From Carallia brachiata (lineage: Eukaryota > Streptophyta > Magnoliopsida > Malpighiales > Rhizophoraceae), in contig JADCRB010000048.1 of NCBI GenBank assembly GCA_021464245.1, positions 1,004,283 through 1,068,282 of the forward strand: 64,000 bases of DNA, in the 5' to 3' direction. Both the position numbers and the translations under genes were made by a program. How positions within the stretch are numbered: the first letter of the stretch is position 1; each line of letters begins with the position of its first letter. Below, in pieces: positions 1 through 11,655 of this stretch. The notes below the pieces were generated by a model. It did not search any database and had not been told where the DNA came from. It saw nothing but the letters and a program-made list of their open reading frames with translations.

Positions 1-1
1 T

Positions 2-112
2 GACTCAGAGAGTGAGGAAGAGAGAAAGCCGCAGAAAACGAAGGCCTTGGGCAAGGCACGAGGCACCATTGTACAAAAGATATCCGGGATAAGCAAAAAA
101 ATAGTCCTATAA
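2..112 (+). CDS. C-terminal end of an SPT16-like (FACT subunit) gene, partial, with transposon at its stop codon
   Basis: The window opens inside an open frame whose residues resemble the acidic/basic tail of SPT16: an acidic S/E run followed by KTKALGKARG. The intact SPT16 on the opposite strand at 5401-8588 has KMKAFGKSRAP at the same place, after the same EEER motif. I infer a second SPT16 paralog, arranged tail-to-tail with the first. SPT16 is the large subunit of the FACT histone chaperone, which acts in the nucleus on H2A-H2B during transcription and replication. The frame reaches codon TCC at 83-85, where a Mutator-like element begins. Beyond the element, after the duplicated target site, the next codon is TGA (3894-3896), so the original protein would have ended there. 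With the insertion the frame runs nine codons into the element (eight residues plus stop TAA at 110-112). Only about 28 native residues are visible, so the family assignment rests on tail similarity. Confidence 0.6.
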   Translation, partial: DSESEEERKPQKTKALGKARGTIVQKISGISKKIVL

Positions 113-1462
113 GTTTGGGTTTTTTTCAAATAAGTCCTAAACGTTAAAGAAATTTTTTTTAAGTCCTAAACGTTAATGATTCCATTTTAAACGAGTACAC
201 TTCATAACAGATCTCTAGTTGACCAATTAAAATAAGACTTTAAAATGAAAAAACTCTAAGAAAAACATTTTTAATTGAACTGAAATAAATTATACGGTTC
301 AGTCAATGTATTTTGACTAACACAAAATGGAAAAAAAAAAGACAAAAGTAAAACAAAACAATTCACCCACGTGCGTATTTGGTTAATAGGGAAACCCTAG
401 AGCACATACAACAGAGGCAGCCTCGATGCACAATCCTCAATACTCCAATCGATCAAACTAAACCATAGCAATCCACCCCCATTTTTTCTGAAATTAGTAC
501 AAACAACAACATTTAACCCACAGATAAGGCCGATGATTGTTTGATTCAGTGGAGAATTGCGTTGAAATTCAATCTTGATTAGGTAAAATACTAGTCCTTA
601 TCAGTGGGTCGTTTCGAGTTTTGTCAGTAATTTTTTTTTTCAAAACGATCTAGGGGTTTTGTTTTCAATTGTTTGAAGGAAGATAATAGCAGTTTGTTTC
701 CTTTGTTTTTGTGAACAAAATAGTGGGTTTTTTTATTGGTTTGGTTATAGTTTTTTTTTAATAAACTTAAAAGGGGTTTTTGTTGGTTGTTTGAATATGG
801 GTGTTTATCGGCTGTATTTAAGGAAAATTGGTTGGTTGGTTGGTTGTTTTTGGTTGTGCGATGCTATTACTGACATTGTGAATGTTTCACTTGTGTTTGT
901 TCTGTTCAATAGAGTGAAAAAATAATAAAGATTTGTTCCAATTTGTTGTTTTGTTCATTGTGGTTGTTGACAATTTATAATATATATAACTATTGTTTAT
1001 TCAAAGTTGTGGGTGATGTGGCTTGAAAAAGACAGTAATGGAAGATAAAGGCAATAAAGTTGTTGCAGTGGTTGGGACCGCATGCTGGCCTTCATTCATA
1101 CTTCTTTTTGGTTGTTGAACCCAAGTTGTTGTCTTTTAAGCCTATGATTGCTTCTGATGTCTTTATTTGGAGACCTAGTCGTTGTGGTGTAACAAAACAG
1201 GAGGACCTTTATTTGTTTGTGGCATGTGAATGACTTTCATGCATAAAATATTGTTTTGTTATCCTTAGACCAATTTTATTTTTTTCAAATGATAGGCCTT
1301 TAAAATGAATAGTCTAATCTGTTTGTGACTTTTGATGTTGTATTTCAGTCTAAAACATTTTCTTGTGTTTGTTGTTTACTTTGGCAGAATGGAGAACACA
1401 GATGGACACAGATTAAAAGGAGGAGAGAAGAGTGGGAGTAGAGAAGAGATGGTGGAACCAGA

Positions 1463-1603
1463 ATGTCTAGAAAGGGGGAGAAACAACTGTGCAATTTCTG
1501 CAAAAAGTCAGGACATAACAGTAGGACCTGTCCAGAGAAAAAGGGAGCTAATGCAACAACAAATCCCACAGAAGGTGCACCGATTTCTGATGCAACTAAT
1601 TAA
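1463..1603 (+). pseudogene. CCHC zinc-knuckle gene fragment inside the MULE
   Basis: A 46-codon frame starts at an ATG and contains CNFCKKSGHNSRTC, a classical C-x2-C-x4-H-x4-C zinc knuckle. Such knuckles occur at the C-terminus of MuDR-type transposases and in related MULE-borne proteins; the MUSTANG gene at 40948-43374 ends in a similar one (CSRCKGVGHNKSTC). No catalytic transposase domain is found upstream, so this is either a remnant or a captured fragment. Further short open stretches follow on the same strand at about 1745-1930 and 2179-2427, possibly more exons; I do not recognise them. Confidence 0.5.
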
Positions 1604-2749
1604 CCTGTGCTTGTCATTCAGCCCGATTATCAAAATGCAGAATCTGTTGGAACAACAGATAAGGTATCATACACTATTATCACTTCAATAATGGGATTAT
1701 CCTCGTATAAAGGCATCTATTGTTAGTTTCAATTTCCTTTATTAATGCAGGCAAACAAAACTAAGAGTGGAAAATCTGCCCAACTAAAAAAGAAACAATG
1801 TAGTAGTATATTTGGCTCAACAAAGAAAAAAAAAGGGAATACTATATCTGCCCCAACAACTACTTTTGAAGCTATCTACCCTGCATGTCAATCTCTTTCC
1901 CCTACAAGGACAGTGAGTATCAAAAAATAATGAACGTTATCAACTGATGTGGGTTGCACTTTGAAATAAAAGAGTTGTTTTTGCGGTTACAGAGCCCAAG
2001 ATTTGTTGTTGCTACTACAAAATCAAACAAATAGGCCACTGCTGACTCTGTTGTTGCCACACAAGAGAGCCAAACTCTTAATGCATTTCCTATTGGCTCA
2101 CAGGATCATCAGGCCACATCAGACCACTCAAGCAAACCACTTCCAAGAACTAGTTACGTTGTAATATCACCACAACAATTGCTGGTGAAGCTAAAGGAAT
2201 CTATTTGCATCTTCAACTTCCTATCCGATTGTGTTCTCACATTTACATTTTTATTTATTTATCTACAGAGTACGTGCGAAGCAAAGAAGAAGAAGCATGT
2301 TGCAAAGAAAATGAATCACATGGCCCTTTGGATTAGGGAAGATGGCAACGTTACGCAAGAAGAACTTATTTTTGTTGGTCGTGTCAGCCATGATTTTTTT
2401 TTTTTTTTAATATTGCCTCTCAGTTAAGAGGTTGTGTACATGACCAAACTGGTATTTTTGCATATGGCCACAAATTTTGACAAGGGGATAGACACTATCA
2501 ATGTCCTGACATCAGCGCATGCATTGATAGATTTTATTTTTGTACTTGTTGTGGTAACAACTTTTGTGATGGTGCTACAATTTTTGTATTATCTGTGCAA
2601 AGATGCAGTAATCCATTTATAACAAATTTGATATTTTATGAAATGTTCCAGTAGAGATTATAGATAGTACCTCATTTCCCCAAATGCATTTTCATTTCTA
2701 TTCATAATAGATACTTGTACTCACACATAATTAACTTAGTTAGATTACA

Positions 2750-3058
2750 TGCCACTTCAAACTGACATCAGTGCATGAACTGATAGAATACAAAAATAAC
2801 AAAATTAAGTGGCACCACTAACTCTCCCCTACTGCAATTCCTCTTACAGTCCACACCTACTTAATTTGCAGCCCAGCTCACTACAACCACCAAAACCAAA
2901 AGATGCCACTTCGTAAAACTAACATCAGTGCATGCACTGATAGAATATAAAAACAACATAATTAAATGGCACTACTAACCCTATCCTACTGCAATTCCTC
3001 CTACAGTCCACACGTACTTAATTTGCAATCCAGCTCACTACAACCATCGAAACTAAAA
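2750..3058. repeat. Tandem duplication, two units of about 154 bp
   Basis: The segment beginning TGCCACTTC at 2750 is repeated from 2904. Both units share blocks such as ACTGCAATTCCTC, ACAGTCCACAC and CCAGCTCACTACAACCA, with scattered differences. The pair lies between the two facing gene remnants of the MULE, just downstream of the GRF-type gene. Confidence 0.75.
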
Positions 3059-3420
3059 CAACAAAAACAACAATTGCTCGAAGTACCAACATCTCCCTCC
3101 TTTTCCGAGCTCTTTCTTTTTCCAAACTGGTAACCCTCTTGAACAAACCATGAATGATTTGCTTTGATCTTTCACACATAAGATGATCAATCCAATGGAA
3201 TGTGTGCCACACCCACCATTTTGCTGTCAATAATAAAGGAAAAAATCACAGATTTATCATACTAAATTTTTTCCTTCAATAAAAAGAAAATTTCTTTCAA
3301 AAATCTTACCTTCAGACGGCCACAAGAAACAAATCTTCTTCCTGGGTTCAGCTTAGTCCATGAAGTTCACATCACTAGTTCTTTGCCACATTGGCATATC
3401 ATATCGACTTTTTCTTTTGT
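3018..3420 (-). pseudogene. GRF-type zinc finger protein gene remnant with C-terminal membrane segment
   Basis: On the minus strand an upstream exon ends near 3310 and carries the GRF zinc-finger signature: a CQCG motif and then TKLNPGRRFVSCGRLK before a GTAAGA donor. A downstream exon (from about 3223 to 3018) continues with KWWVWHTFHWIDHLM, a Lys/Arg-rich coiled-coil stretch and a hydrophobic C-terminal segment of about 18 residues. This matches the small plant GRF zinc-finger proteins that are often carried by transposons. An in-frame TGA lies between the CQCG and NPGRRF motifs, and the splice phases do not match, so the copy looks broken. Function in plants is not well defined; GRF fingers bind nucleic acid in other proteins. 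Confidence 0.5.
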
Positions 3421-3893
3421 TGTAACAATGCACTCTGCTGATACACGAAGTAGATGAGACCTACACTTATAAGCAATTAAACAAAGAGGAAGAAGAAGTA
3501 GCAAACAAAGAGGAAGAAGAATTAGCAGACGAAGAAGAAGAAGAAAAAGAAGATCGTTATGACAAAAGGGATCAATCAATGATTTAGTGATGAATCAGGT
3601 CGACTTGAGGGCTGTTAAAAAATTTCTTTTGGTCAATATACAAATCCCGCGTATATAAGAGTCAAAATACTCTTTTCATACGGTATGAGCTATTTCAGTT
3701 CAATTAAAAACGTTTTTCTTAGAGTATTTTCATTTTAAAGTCTTATTTTAATCGGTCAAATAGGCAAATTAACGGTCAAATAGGGATCTGTCACGAAGTG
3801 TACTCGTTTAAAATAGAACCATTAACGTTTAGGACTTATTTGAAATAAACACAAACCTACAGGACTATTTTTTTGGTTATCCCGAAGATATCC

Positions 3894-5400
3894 TGATGGC
3901 AGGCTTCCCCTTTTCAAGAGACCCCAAGTTGACTTTTGAGGTATTCACCACACAGCAAAAGGTGAACGTCCTTCCGCTGATGGAAAAAAATTAAAAAAAA
4001 AAAAAGAACCAAAAGTTTGATTAATTCTTAATTTGGCAAACTGCTACATCTTTAGTCAAATGCTAGCAGCATTATCTCTCCAATCCAGATTAAAATGCAT
4101 AATTATTTGAACGAACACAACTAGCTTCACTATTATCCTATTTCTGATAATCATGTAGATAAGAATCAGTCAATTCCAGTGAAACTGTGACGTGGACAGA
4201 AAAACACTCAAGATATGACTGTTCAAAAATTAATCAATCCGATCTAATCCGATCAATCTCATTCAAACCAATTCGAACCCGCTAAAACCGTCGAAATTAG
4301 GATTGATTGCAGTTTTAAAATTTTACAACCCGTCAAAGACAGATTAGATGCGGATTGAGGTTCAATCTGCCCAATCCGACCCAATATATATATATATATT
4401 ATATTATAAATTAAATTTCTCGATATCAATCGGATTAAAATCAAATAATCACATTTCATATAATGTTACAAATTAATAAAATTAAAAATAAAAAATTATT
4501 TTATTACTCTCATATTATCCTCATATTCTCTAATTGTTACCACGTAATTTTATTTTAAAAAACAAGAAAAAATCAGAGTATCTTTATTTCCCTATTTTTT
4601 GACAGTACAAGTGAGACATTAAACACTATAAAAGAAAAAAAAAAAAAACAGTTGCCACCTTATTTGTCGAGTGAAAGTACAAATAAAGAATTTTTCTATT
4701 TAATAATTTGTGTTTTTACCAAATAAAATTAATTTAATATAATTTTTTAGTGAATTTTGATCAATTCTCATGAATATTTAAAATTACGAATGAATATGAT
4801 ATATATATTATAATAATAAAGTTGGTAAAAATAAATTCAAACATTAATGATTGATGATATGTATAAATTGAAAAAAATTATAATTTTTTTTATTATATCA
4901 ATTCGTCCAAATCGATCTATTCCAACCCACCGTTGACGGATTGGATTGGATGGATTAGGTTGTATGATGAATTGAGTGCAGATGGAAAATTATCCAACTC
5001 GCCGACGACAGATTAGATACGAAAATATCCTCAAGTCTACTCAATCCGACCCGCGAACGCCTCTAACTTGAGATTAGTTTATTCAAGTTCCAAGCTCTCG
5101 AAGAAGATAAGGGAATTAAGCTCGTAAGTGCCTTGCTTTCACGAAAGGAAACTGACAGCCATTACAATCCAATGAAAAAAAGCTCAGCTGATCCAAGGTT
5201 ACTACCCAAAAAGGATCAGAAGATGATGGATAAAAGACTAAAACATTCGAAACTACCATTAGCTGCCAGTTCCAAGGAAAAGTTAGAGAACTGCATTCTA
5301 CTGCAGCAATTGCTGCTATTAGCTAAACCACCACATAGTAAAATTAATTTGAAAAAAAAAACAAACATGCAATCTAAAAACACTAAGTTCCCTACCACAT
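3894..5400. other. Space between the two convergent SPT16-type genes
   Basis: Following the displaced stop codon at 3894 is presumably the 3' untranslated region of the left SPT16-like gene. Then comes the hAT-like element (4218-5064) and about 335 bp that would hold the 3' untranslated region of the minus-strand SPT16. No coding sequence is recognised. Confidence 0.5.
4218..5064. mobile_element. Possible hAT-like non-autonomous element
   Basis: The left part starts near GACTGTTCAAAAATTAATC and is rich in CAATCCGATC-type words. The right end, read in reverse, starts GAGGCGTTCGCGGGTCGGATT, and inverted versions of the same words occur inside. Ends of the form GGxGTTC followed by ATC/GGATTGG-rich sequence are common in plant hAT-derived MITEs. 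I could not find a clean 8 bp target duplication, so the boundaries and superfamily are tentative. The middle is AT-rich and non-coding. Confidence 0.35.
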
Positions 5401-8400
5401 TTATCTACGCTTCACGCGCTTGGACAAGCTGCTGCTGGGGGGGGCTCGAGACTTGCCAAAAGCCTTCATCTTCCTTCGAGTCCTCTCCTCCTCACTGTCT
5501 GACTCAACCCCCTTCTCTCTATCTGCATTGCTTGCTTCCCTCTCCAATTCCTCCCATGTCTTACCCTTTTCTTCCTCCGAATCATCCTCTGAATCCTCCT
5601 CCTCCTCCTCGTCCTCAGACTCCACCAGTGATGCACTGTCAGAGTCATCATCATCTGAGTCAGATTCTGGCTCTGCGTCTGATGGTTCATAACCTTGGTC
5701 TGACTCCTCTGTGTTCTCAGATTCTGAATCACTAGCCTCCAAATTCAAAAATTCCCAGCCGCCACCTTCAATGAAGCTCTGAGGATCATCGGTGATTGTC
5801 TTCAAAATCTGCCGCCAATTCAGATTCAACCTGCTCTCATAATACTTGATGTCTGTTGTGTCGAGCCATTCCTTGATGCCATCAAGTGATGTCGATGGAA
5901 TAGAATCGATCCTAAGGACATCACGCTTGAAGTCCTTAAACACAATGGTCATATCAAAGTTCTTCTGACCAAGGCCAACTCTCTCTAGGTTAACAATCTC
6001 AATCTCACTCAGGCTCACAACAAGGAAAGGAGTCTCAACCAGCTCAACCAGGCAGCTAGAAGTTGGGACAATGAAACATGAAGCTTTGAAAGGCACGCCA
6101 TGAAAGCCAAGTTCTCTCAGAGGCTGATCAAACTCAAGGTCCAGTCCACTAAATTGTGGCTGGCTCCAAAGATCATTCACTCGATTCACAAAGCTTTGAA
6201 AATCCATATTGATCTTATTCTTCCTATCCCGTTGCTCTTCTTCAATCTCATCAGGGTCATAGGCAGACCTCTTTGCACCCCCAATAGTTTGTACAGAATC
6301 CATAACCTCAATGTAGAACTGCACGTCTTTGGTCTTCTTGTTTCCAACCATAATATGATTGTGAAGATGAAAGTGGAGGAGAGTAATCATCTCCCTCTCT
6401 GCCGGCTGGAAAAAAGCATGTTTAATGTTAGCAAACATAATATCCACCCGCTCCTCAGCTCTACTTGTAGCATATCGGAACCCATTCACATGAGCTTCTA
6501 AAATTCCTGGCTGCTTTCTTCCACGGCCACCAAAAGGAGGACGGATCCAGAGTTCAGCCAACCTTATTGGCTTAAACCTGTTTCCAGCGAGCTGAAGTTT
6601 TTCCTGGGTAACCAAGGTAGCCCTCTCTGCTCTCTCAGATTCCCGGGCCACAACATGTCGTCTAAGTGTCTTAATCAACTGTACCACCTCACTTATGTGC
6701 CTTGGGTCTTTGGAACGAAACGAAACCTCCTTCAGATAAATTGAGCCCTGAAACTTCAGTGAATTTGCATCATGAGGATTAAAAGGGGTCCCAGGAACAT
6801 TAAATATTATCCGAATATAGCAATTTCGGTTGGTGTCCTGCTGGCTGGATACTGTTCTAATCGTAGCAACATGGAAAGGCACCATACTCCCGTATATAGG
6901 CAAAATTACAGCCTCATTCTTCTGGTCTATTTGAATCATCAAATCTCTTGCAGGGGGGATATCATTCACGTTCTTGTAGGCAATCAAATCAGCTGAAGTC
7001 TTTGCAGCAGCACGGCTGTCCCCTGTTGTACTCCCTCCACCAGCAAGTCTCCGAGCAGTCTCCTCATTCTTTTGACGGGCAAGTTCAGCCTGGTGTTGCC
7101 TCCGGAGTTCCTCCTTTGGAATCTCCCCATTATCAGATCTTAGTGTAGTCTTAGACATCAAAGCCTCTGTACCATTTGCCTCCCTTTTATCCTTAACCTT
7201 TTCTTCTTCCTCCTCGTCTTCATTAAATGAGTAAGCAACATCCTTCATAGCCTTAGAGCTCTTTGAAGTGACCACATCAGGATTCTGTTCACCTACAATG
7301 ACTGTGTCCGCAAGCAACAGGGAAAAATTCTGGATCTTTGGATTATTGGTCTGATTTTTCAAGTTCTGGAAACCAAGTGATACATTAAACACCATTCTTG
7401 GCTTCACCAAGCGATCATTCTTGGCATTAATATTCAGTCCTGATTCACGAAATTCAAGACCCATGCCTGTTCCGGCAGATTTTGTCAAATTCGGAATCAG
7501 TTCAGGAGCCTCTTTCTCAACCACTGAAAGGGCTGCTTTATATGATGCACTGACTTTATTTCCAGGCTCAAAGCACCAATTGCCGCATCATGGGCCCTCA
7601 AGAGAACCTCATAAGCCTTACTCTGAAGGGGATTAGCATCAATCAAAAATGTCCTGGCCACATTTGAGCAGTAGTTTTTATATCGAGATCCAACGGCACA
7701 AATGATCACACTGGCAGAATCATAGTACAAGGACTCATCACTGCTGGTGGCACTAGGTCTCAGATCAAACTCTCCTCCACTCTGAAATATTGGAGGGTAA
7801 CATATATCGACAACATCTGCCTTCAACTTTGCCTTAGCTCTGGCAGGTTCCATGATGGCTTTCTCTGCCTCGTCCATCAATGCAGAATGGGCAATTTTTT
7901 TCTCCTCATCGATAACATTCTCAAGCCTTGGAACCACAACATTGTTCATCACACTGAAACTCAAGTAAGCAGCCTTCTTCACATTCATGAGCTCGTCAGA
8001 ATCCTTGACACCAAAAAGATCAGTTAACCCATTGGCTACATCGGTGAGTTGGAAGCCAGCATTCTTTAGTTTGTCAGCCCAAGTTTCCAAAAGTTTCCCT
8101 TCAGGAGCCTCCCTAGCTATATGTCCAACGGTGGGGGTATCCCGGCCATCAGCCTTTGATTGAGCACGGATTGCACGAAATATAGCTTCCATTAGAGAAG
8201 TCCCGTCATCGCCTTTTGCCTTCACGTGCATGACAACATCAATGCCCAAAGCTTCCAGAGCAGGTCTCCTCACAACATCAAGCACAGAGGTTTTCTTCTG
8301 GCTGCCCAAGATATGAATCTGCTTCCTCAAGAAGATCATTATCGTCTCTGGGAACTCATAGGAAAAGAACCAGAGGTTAAGTGCAGAGGATTTGAGGTAT

Positions 8401-8588
8401 CGCAAATCCTCTGAAGGAGGTGGTGTTGCTATTGCAAGGACATCTGAAGAACCCCAGAGGTCAGCATTGTGCTCATTCCAATGTGAATAAAGGGCCTTGA
8501 GCCGGGTTTTAAACTTCTCCACATCAATAGCATAAGCAGTGGTAGCCCCATTGGGTGGCTGACCAGTTCCGTTTCGATGTTCAGCCAT
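5401..8588 (-). CDS. SPT16: FACT complex subunit SPT16
   Basis: This encodes the large subunit of FACT, the nuclear histone chaperone that opens and rebuilds nucleosomes for RNA polymerase II and replication. The coding part is one exon, as in other plant SPT16 genes. It starts at MAEHRNG (8588), a typical plant SPT16 start; the frame upstream is open but lies behind a splice acceptor. Visible parts in order: aminopeptidase-like N-terminal lobe (about 1-450, with YYDSASVIICAVGSRY), a charged coiled coil with RRQHQAELARQKNEE, the middle domain, a PH-like histone-binding domain (FDMTIVFKDF), and a long Asp/Glu/Ser tail ending KRVKRR. One base is missing near 7568 (TTGAGCC where the family has TTGAAGCC, coding LKPG), which breaks the frame after AAIGAL. 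Restoring one base gives 1062 residues, the usual family length. Sequence error is likelier than a dead gene. Confidence 0.93.
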
Positions 8589-9620
8589 AGAATCCAAAGT
8601 GGTTCTGCAATCGGTAACTATAATGGGAATCAGCGAGAAAGCAAACAAACAAAAAGAAGAGTCATGAAACAAAAATGAACCACTTGGGAGTCTTGTAACT
8701 CAGTAAAAGATGATATTCTATTTTATGCTACTCTCAAAGACAAAGGGTGTACTTTGTTTCCCTATGATAAATTGACATAACTGAGAGCCGCTATGGATAA
8801 CAAATATATATAACAAACAAAAAAAAAAAAAAAAAGCAACCCTTCCTCTCTCCCTCGACAATCACGTAAAGTGTCAATTGTCTGTCACAGCCATGTTTGG
8901 AGACGTAAGCTTCAAATACTAAATAATTTCATTAAAATAGGACTTCCGGAAGGTCAAAAAAAAAAAAGAAAAAAAGAACAATGAGGAGAGAAAAAAAACC
9001 CTAAAAAGATGTGCATGTTTGTTAGAAAGATAAAAAATGTAAACATAAACCCTAAGATAAATTTCAGCACAAAAATCATCTAAGACAGTCCTAAATTGCT
9101 AGTCGCTAAATAGCTTTTCGTATTTGGGGATGAGAAAATATGGTGTATGATTAGGTTGAAAGACTGATTAGGGTTTGAGCAGCGAAATACCTAACTGTCG
9201 CCTCAAAACGGAAATCGGCTCCCCCCCTTCAATCAATCTAAAGAATGATTGATTGATTGTGTGTGCAACTGAAATCCCCCTATCTTCACTGCTCAACTAT
9301 GAATCATTTTCTTCTTGTGATTGTTTAACGAAAAAACAACAAAAGAAATTGTTAAAAGAAATAGAATGAGGAGTTACCTTGAGAAGCGAATCCACCCCCT
9401 CAAACGTAAATGGCTCCCAAAAAAATTAACTTACTAACTTAAATTTACAATGGATGAGAAAGAGTTCCGCCCACACACGCCGCTGCCAAGAGATACAAGC
9501 AGAAGAAACACAGGTCGGTGAGTCGGTGCATATAGAGAGAGAGAGAGAGAGAGAGCGCACCAGCGCGACGCAGAGAAAAGAGAGGGTTCGAGAAGGAAGA
9601 AAACAGCCGGAGAGAGGCAC
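8589..9620 (-). promoter_or_regulatory. SPT16 5' untranslated region with intron, and promoter-proximal DNA
   Basis: An acceptor (TTGCAG) lies about 20 bp before the start codon, and a good donor (CAAG then GTAACTC) lies near 9377. The leader is therefore probably interrupted by an intron of about 770 bp; another donor-like site near 9190 allows a shorter form. Plant SPT16 genes commonly have an intron just before the start. A (GA)n run of 22 bp at 9534-9555 falls in or just upstream of the first leader exon. Confidence 0.5.
9534..9555. repeat. (GA)11 microsatellite
   Basis: Uninterrupted GA dinucleotides near the transcription start of SPT16. CT/GA runs are frequent in plant 5' untranslated regions. 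Confidence 0.9.
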
Positions 9621-10295
9621 ATTAAATGTAAATTCATTATTATATATATTCGGGCGCCTTTATTAGAACTTTCTCCTATAATTAATTAAATTAATTAATT
9701 AATTAATTAATTAATAATAATAATAATACTTCTATCTCAAAAAAAAATATTAATAATATTAATAATTGTGGAATAAATATAAACTCATAAAAATGGCATG
9801 GCAACAATTAAAGTTGTCTGAAACAGAACCGACTGACTGCATTTGCAATTTGCATTGCTCCTCCTGTGATTTTCTTCTTGAATTATAGTATCATTGTTTG
9901 TGTAATTATTTGTTAAATAAATATGCACCTTTTTACTGTATATATATATATATAATTTTTTCAATTAATTTTTCTTTGTTAAATAAGAACATAAAAATAT
10001 TTTTAGCTATATTGTTATAGCGCAATAATTCATAATGATTTGAAATATTATATCAAAAAATATATATTAAATTTAAAAATAAATAAATAAATAAACTGTT
10101 AAATATCATTAAATTAAATATATACTTCTTGTGTATCTCGCTCATATGCTCACGTAATTTTATTCTATATAAAACCCGTGCCTTGTCCTATTCCATGGAG
10201 TTTTGACGTCCATGCTATTTGTATTACATATACAGTACAGTGACTGACTGAGGGATTGATCCAATAAATTGTTTTACCGACCTTAACCTCATAGT

Positions 10296-10326
<31 letters not shown>

Positions 10327-11304
10327 GTGAAAGAATAAATAAACGAGATTTTCGTTGATAAGACAGCAAAGTGGCGGGAGAATAGGATTTCCAATTCCCT
10401 CTTCCCTCTCGTTTTTGTATTCTATTTCTATAATTGGCGGGAAACGGTGGCTAAATTAATTTGTTTTTATTTGATTACTCTACTACAAACTACAAACAAA
10501 CTACAGCTACTTAACTGAAGCGAAGTGGAATCTAGATAGAGAGAGATTCTCCATCCTTCATTCTTATTATTTGGTAGTTCTTCCTCTTATATATACATAA
10601 AACTAATCTAGTTATATAAATATATATATATATATAGTAATAATTATTATTTAATAAAGCAAAGAATATTTTTTTTTTTCCATGCAAAAGCCTCGTCCGA
10701 TTATAAGTAATATAATGAAAGTAATTCTCCCATGTCGTCAATATTACCTCCTTATTAAAATTTGAATCAAAATATTTAGAATAAAAGTTTGAGATTTAAT
10801 TACTAAATTTTTTTTTTTTAAGTAAATAAACATTACTACTAATTATACCTCTTTAAGTCCCATAGCCCATAGGCAAGGCAAGGCATGCATATCAAGTAAC
10901 ACAACCCATTTACAAAAGCGTGGTGGGTTAGTGGGGGGTAATGGATGTTTCTAGTCTAGTTTATAAATTATATCTACACTTCGGCTGTTAAAATTACTAT
11001 GCTGGATGAAGACGAGTGTCTTTATATAAGAGCAGTGTGCTTGTTTGTCACCCTGTTGTGGTATTTGGTTTTAATTTAAACGCTAAGCCCCAAGACCCCG
11101 TTCGAGTACCCATTAACCATTGTGCTTCTAGCAATATAATTAGCAATTAGCGAAGTTTGTGTTTATATTTTTGTGATAAAAAAAAAAACAGTGAAGTTTG
11201 TTTTTATGGAGCAAAATACTATTGCATGACGATGCTTAGTATATGATGCTGGAAAGATTTGAGAACGGAGAAGAAATGTACGTTTTGATGCCAATTAAAG
11301 CTTA
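9621..11304. other. AT-rich intergenic DNA
   Basis: No gene is seen. The stretch holds TTAA/AATT runs near 9690-9760, an (AAT)n run near 10301-10325, a TA run near 10619-10636, and an E2F-like TTGGCGGGAAA word near 10434. Confidence 0.5.
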
Positions 11305-11615
11305 GGGGTCGTTTGGTTTAAGAGGTGGAATCGGAATCGGAATTGGAATCAGAATCAAGTGGAATCGGAAACGGAATGATTTTTTTTTATGACATGTTTG
11401 GTTTATTCAGGAATCAGAATTAAAACCTTTTGTAGTCGTTTGTTTTAGTTTGGAATCGGAATCAATATCAAATATATGATAATATTTATTTCACTAAAAA
11501 TAAATAACCAACAAATACAAAAAATAAAAAATTATGAATATCAAAATAAAAATTAAAAATACAAAAATATTGTAACATAATTTCAAATTAAAAATATTAA
11601 ATAACGATAATAATA

Positions 11616-11655
<40 letters not shown>

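Larger units (their letters stand above)
86..3884. mobile_element. Mutator-like element (MULE), 3.8 kb, long terminal inverted repeats
   Basis: The two ends are inverted copies of each other over roughly 230 bp (about 86-319 and 3660-3884), beginning CGGGATAAGC on one side and CGGGATAACC on the other. Shared blocks include AAATAAGTCCTAAACGTTAA and TTTAAACGAGTACACTTC. A 9 bp target duplication, AAGATATCC, flanks it at 77-85 and 3885-3893. Long inverted ends with a 9 bp duplication are the hallmark of Mutator-like elements. One C appears to be missing at the left junction. The interior has no intact transposase. It holds remnants of a zinc-knuckle gene (+) and of a GRF zinc-finger gene (-), facing each other. 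The element is probably non-autonomous or decayed. Confidence 0.85.

Noticed and set aside
5420..5692. Open frames with long Ser runs opposite the SPT16 acidic tail
   Set aside because: They are the complement of the Asp/Glu/Ser codons of SPT16 and have no independent support.
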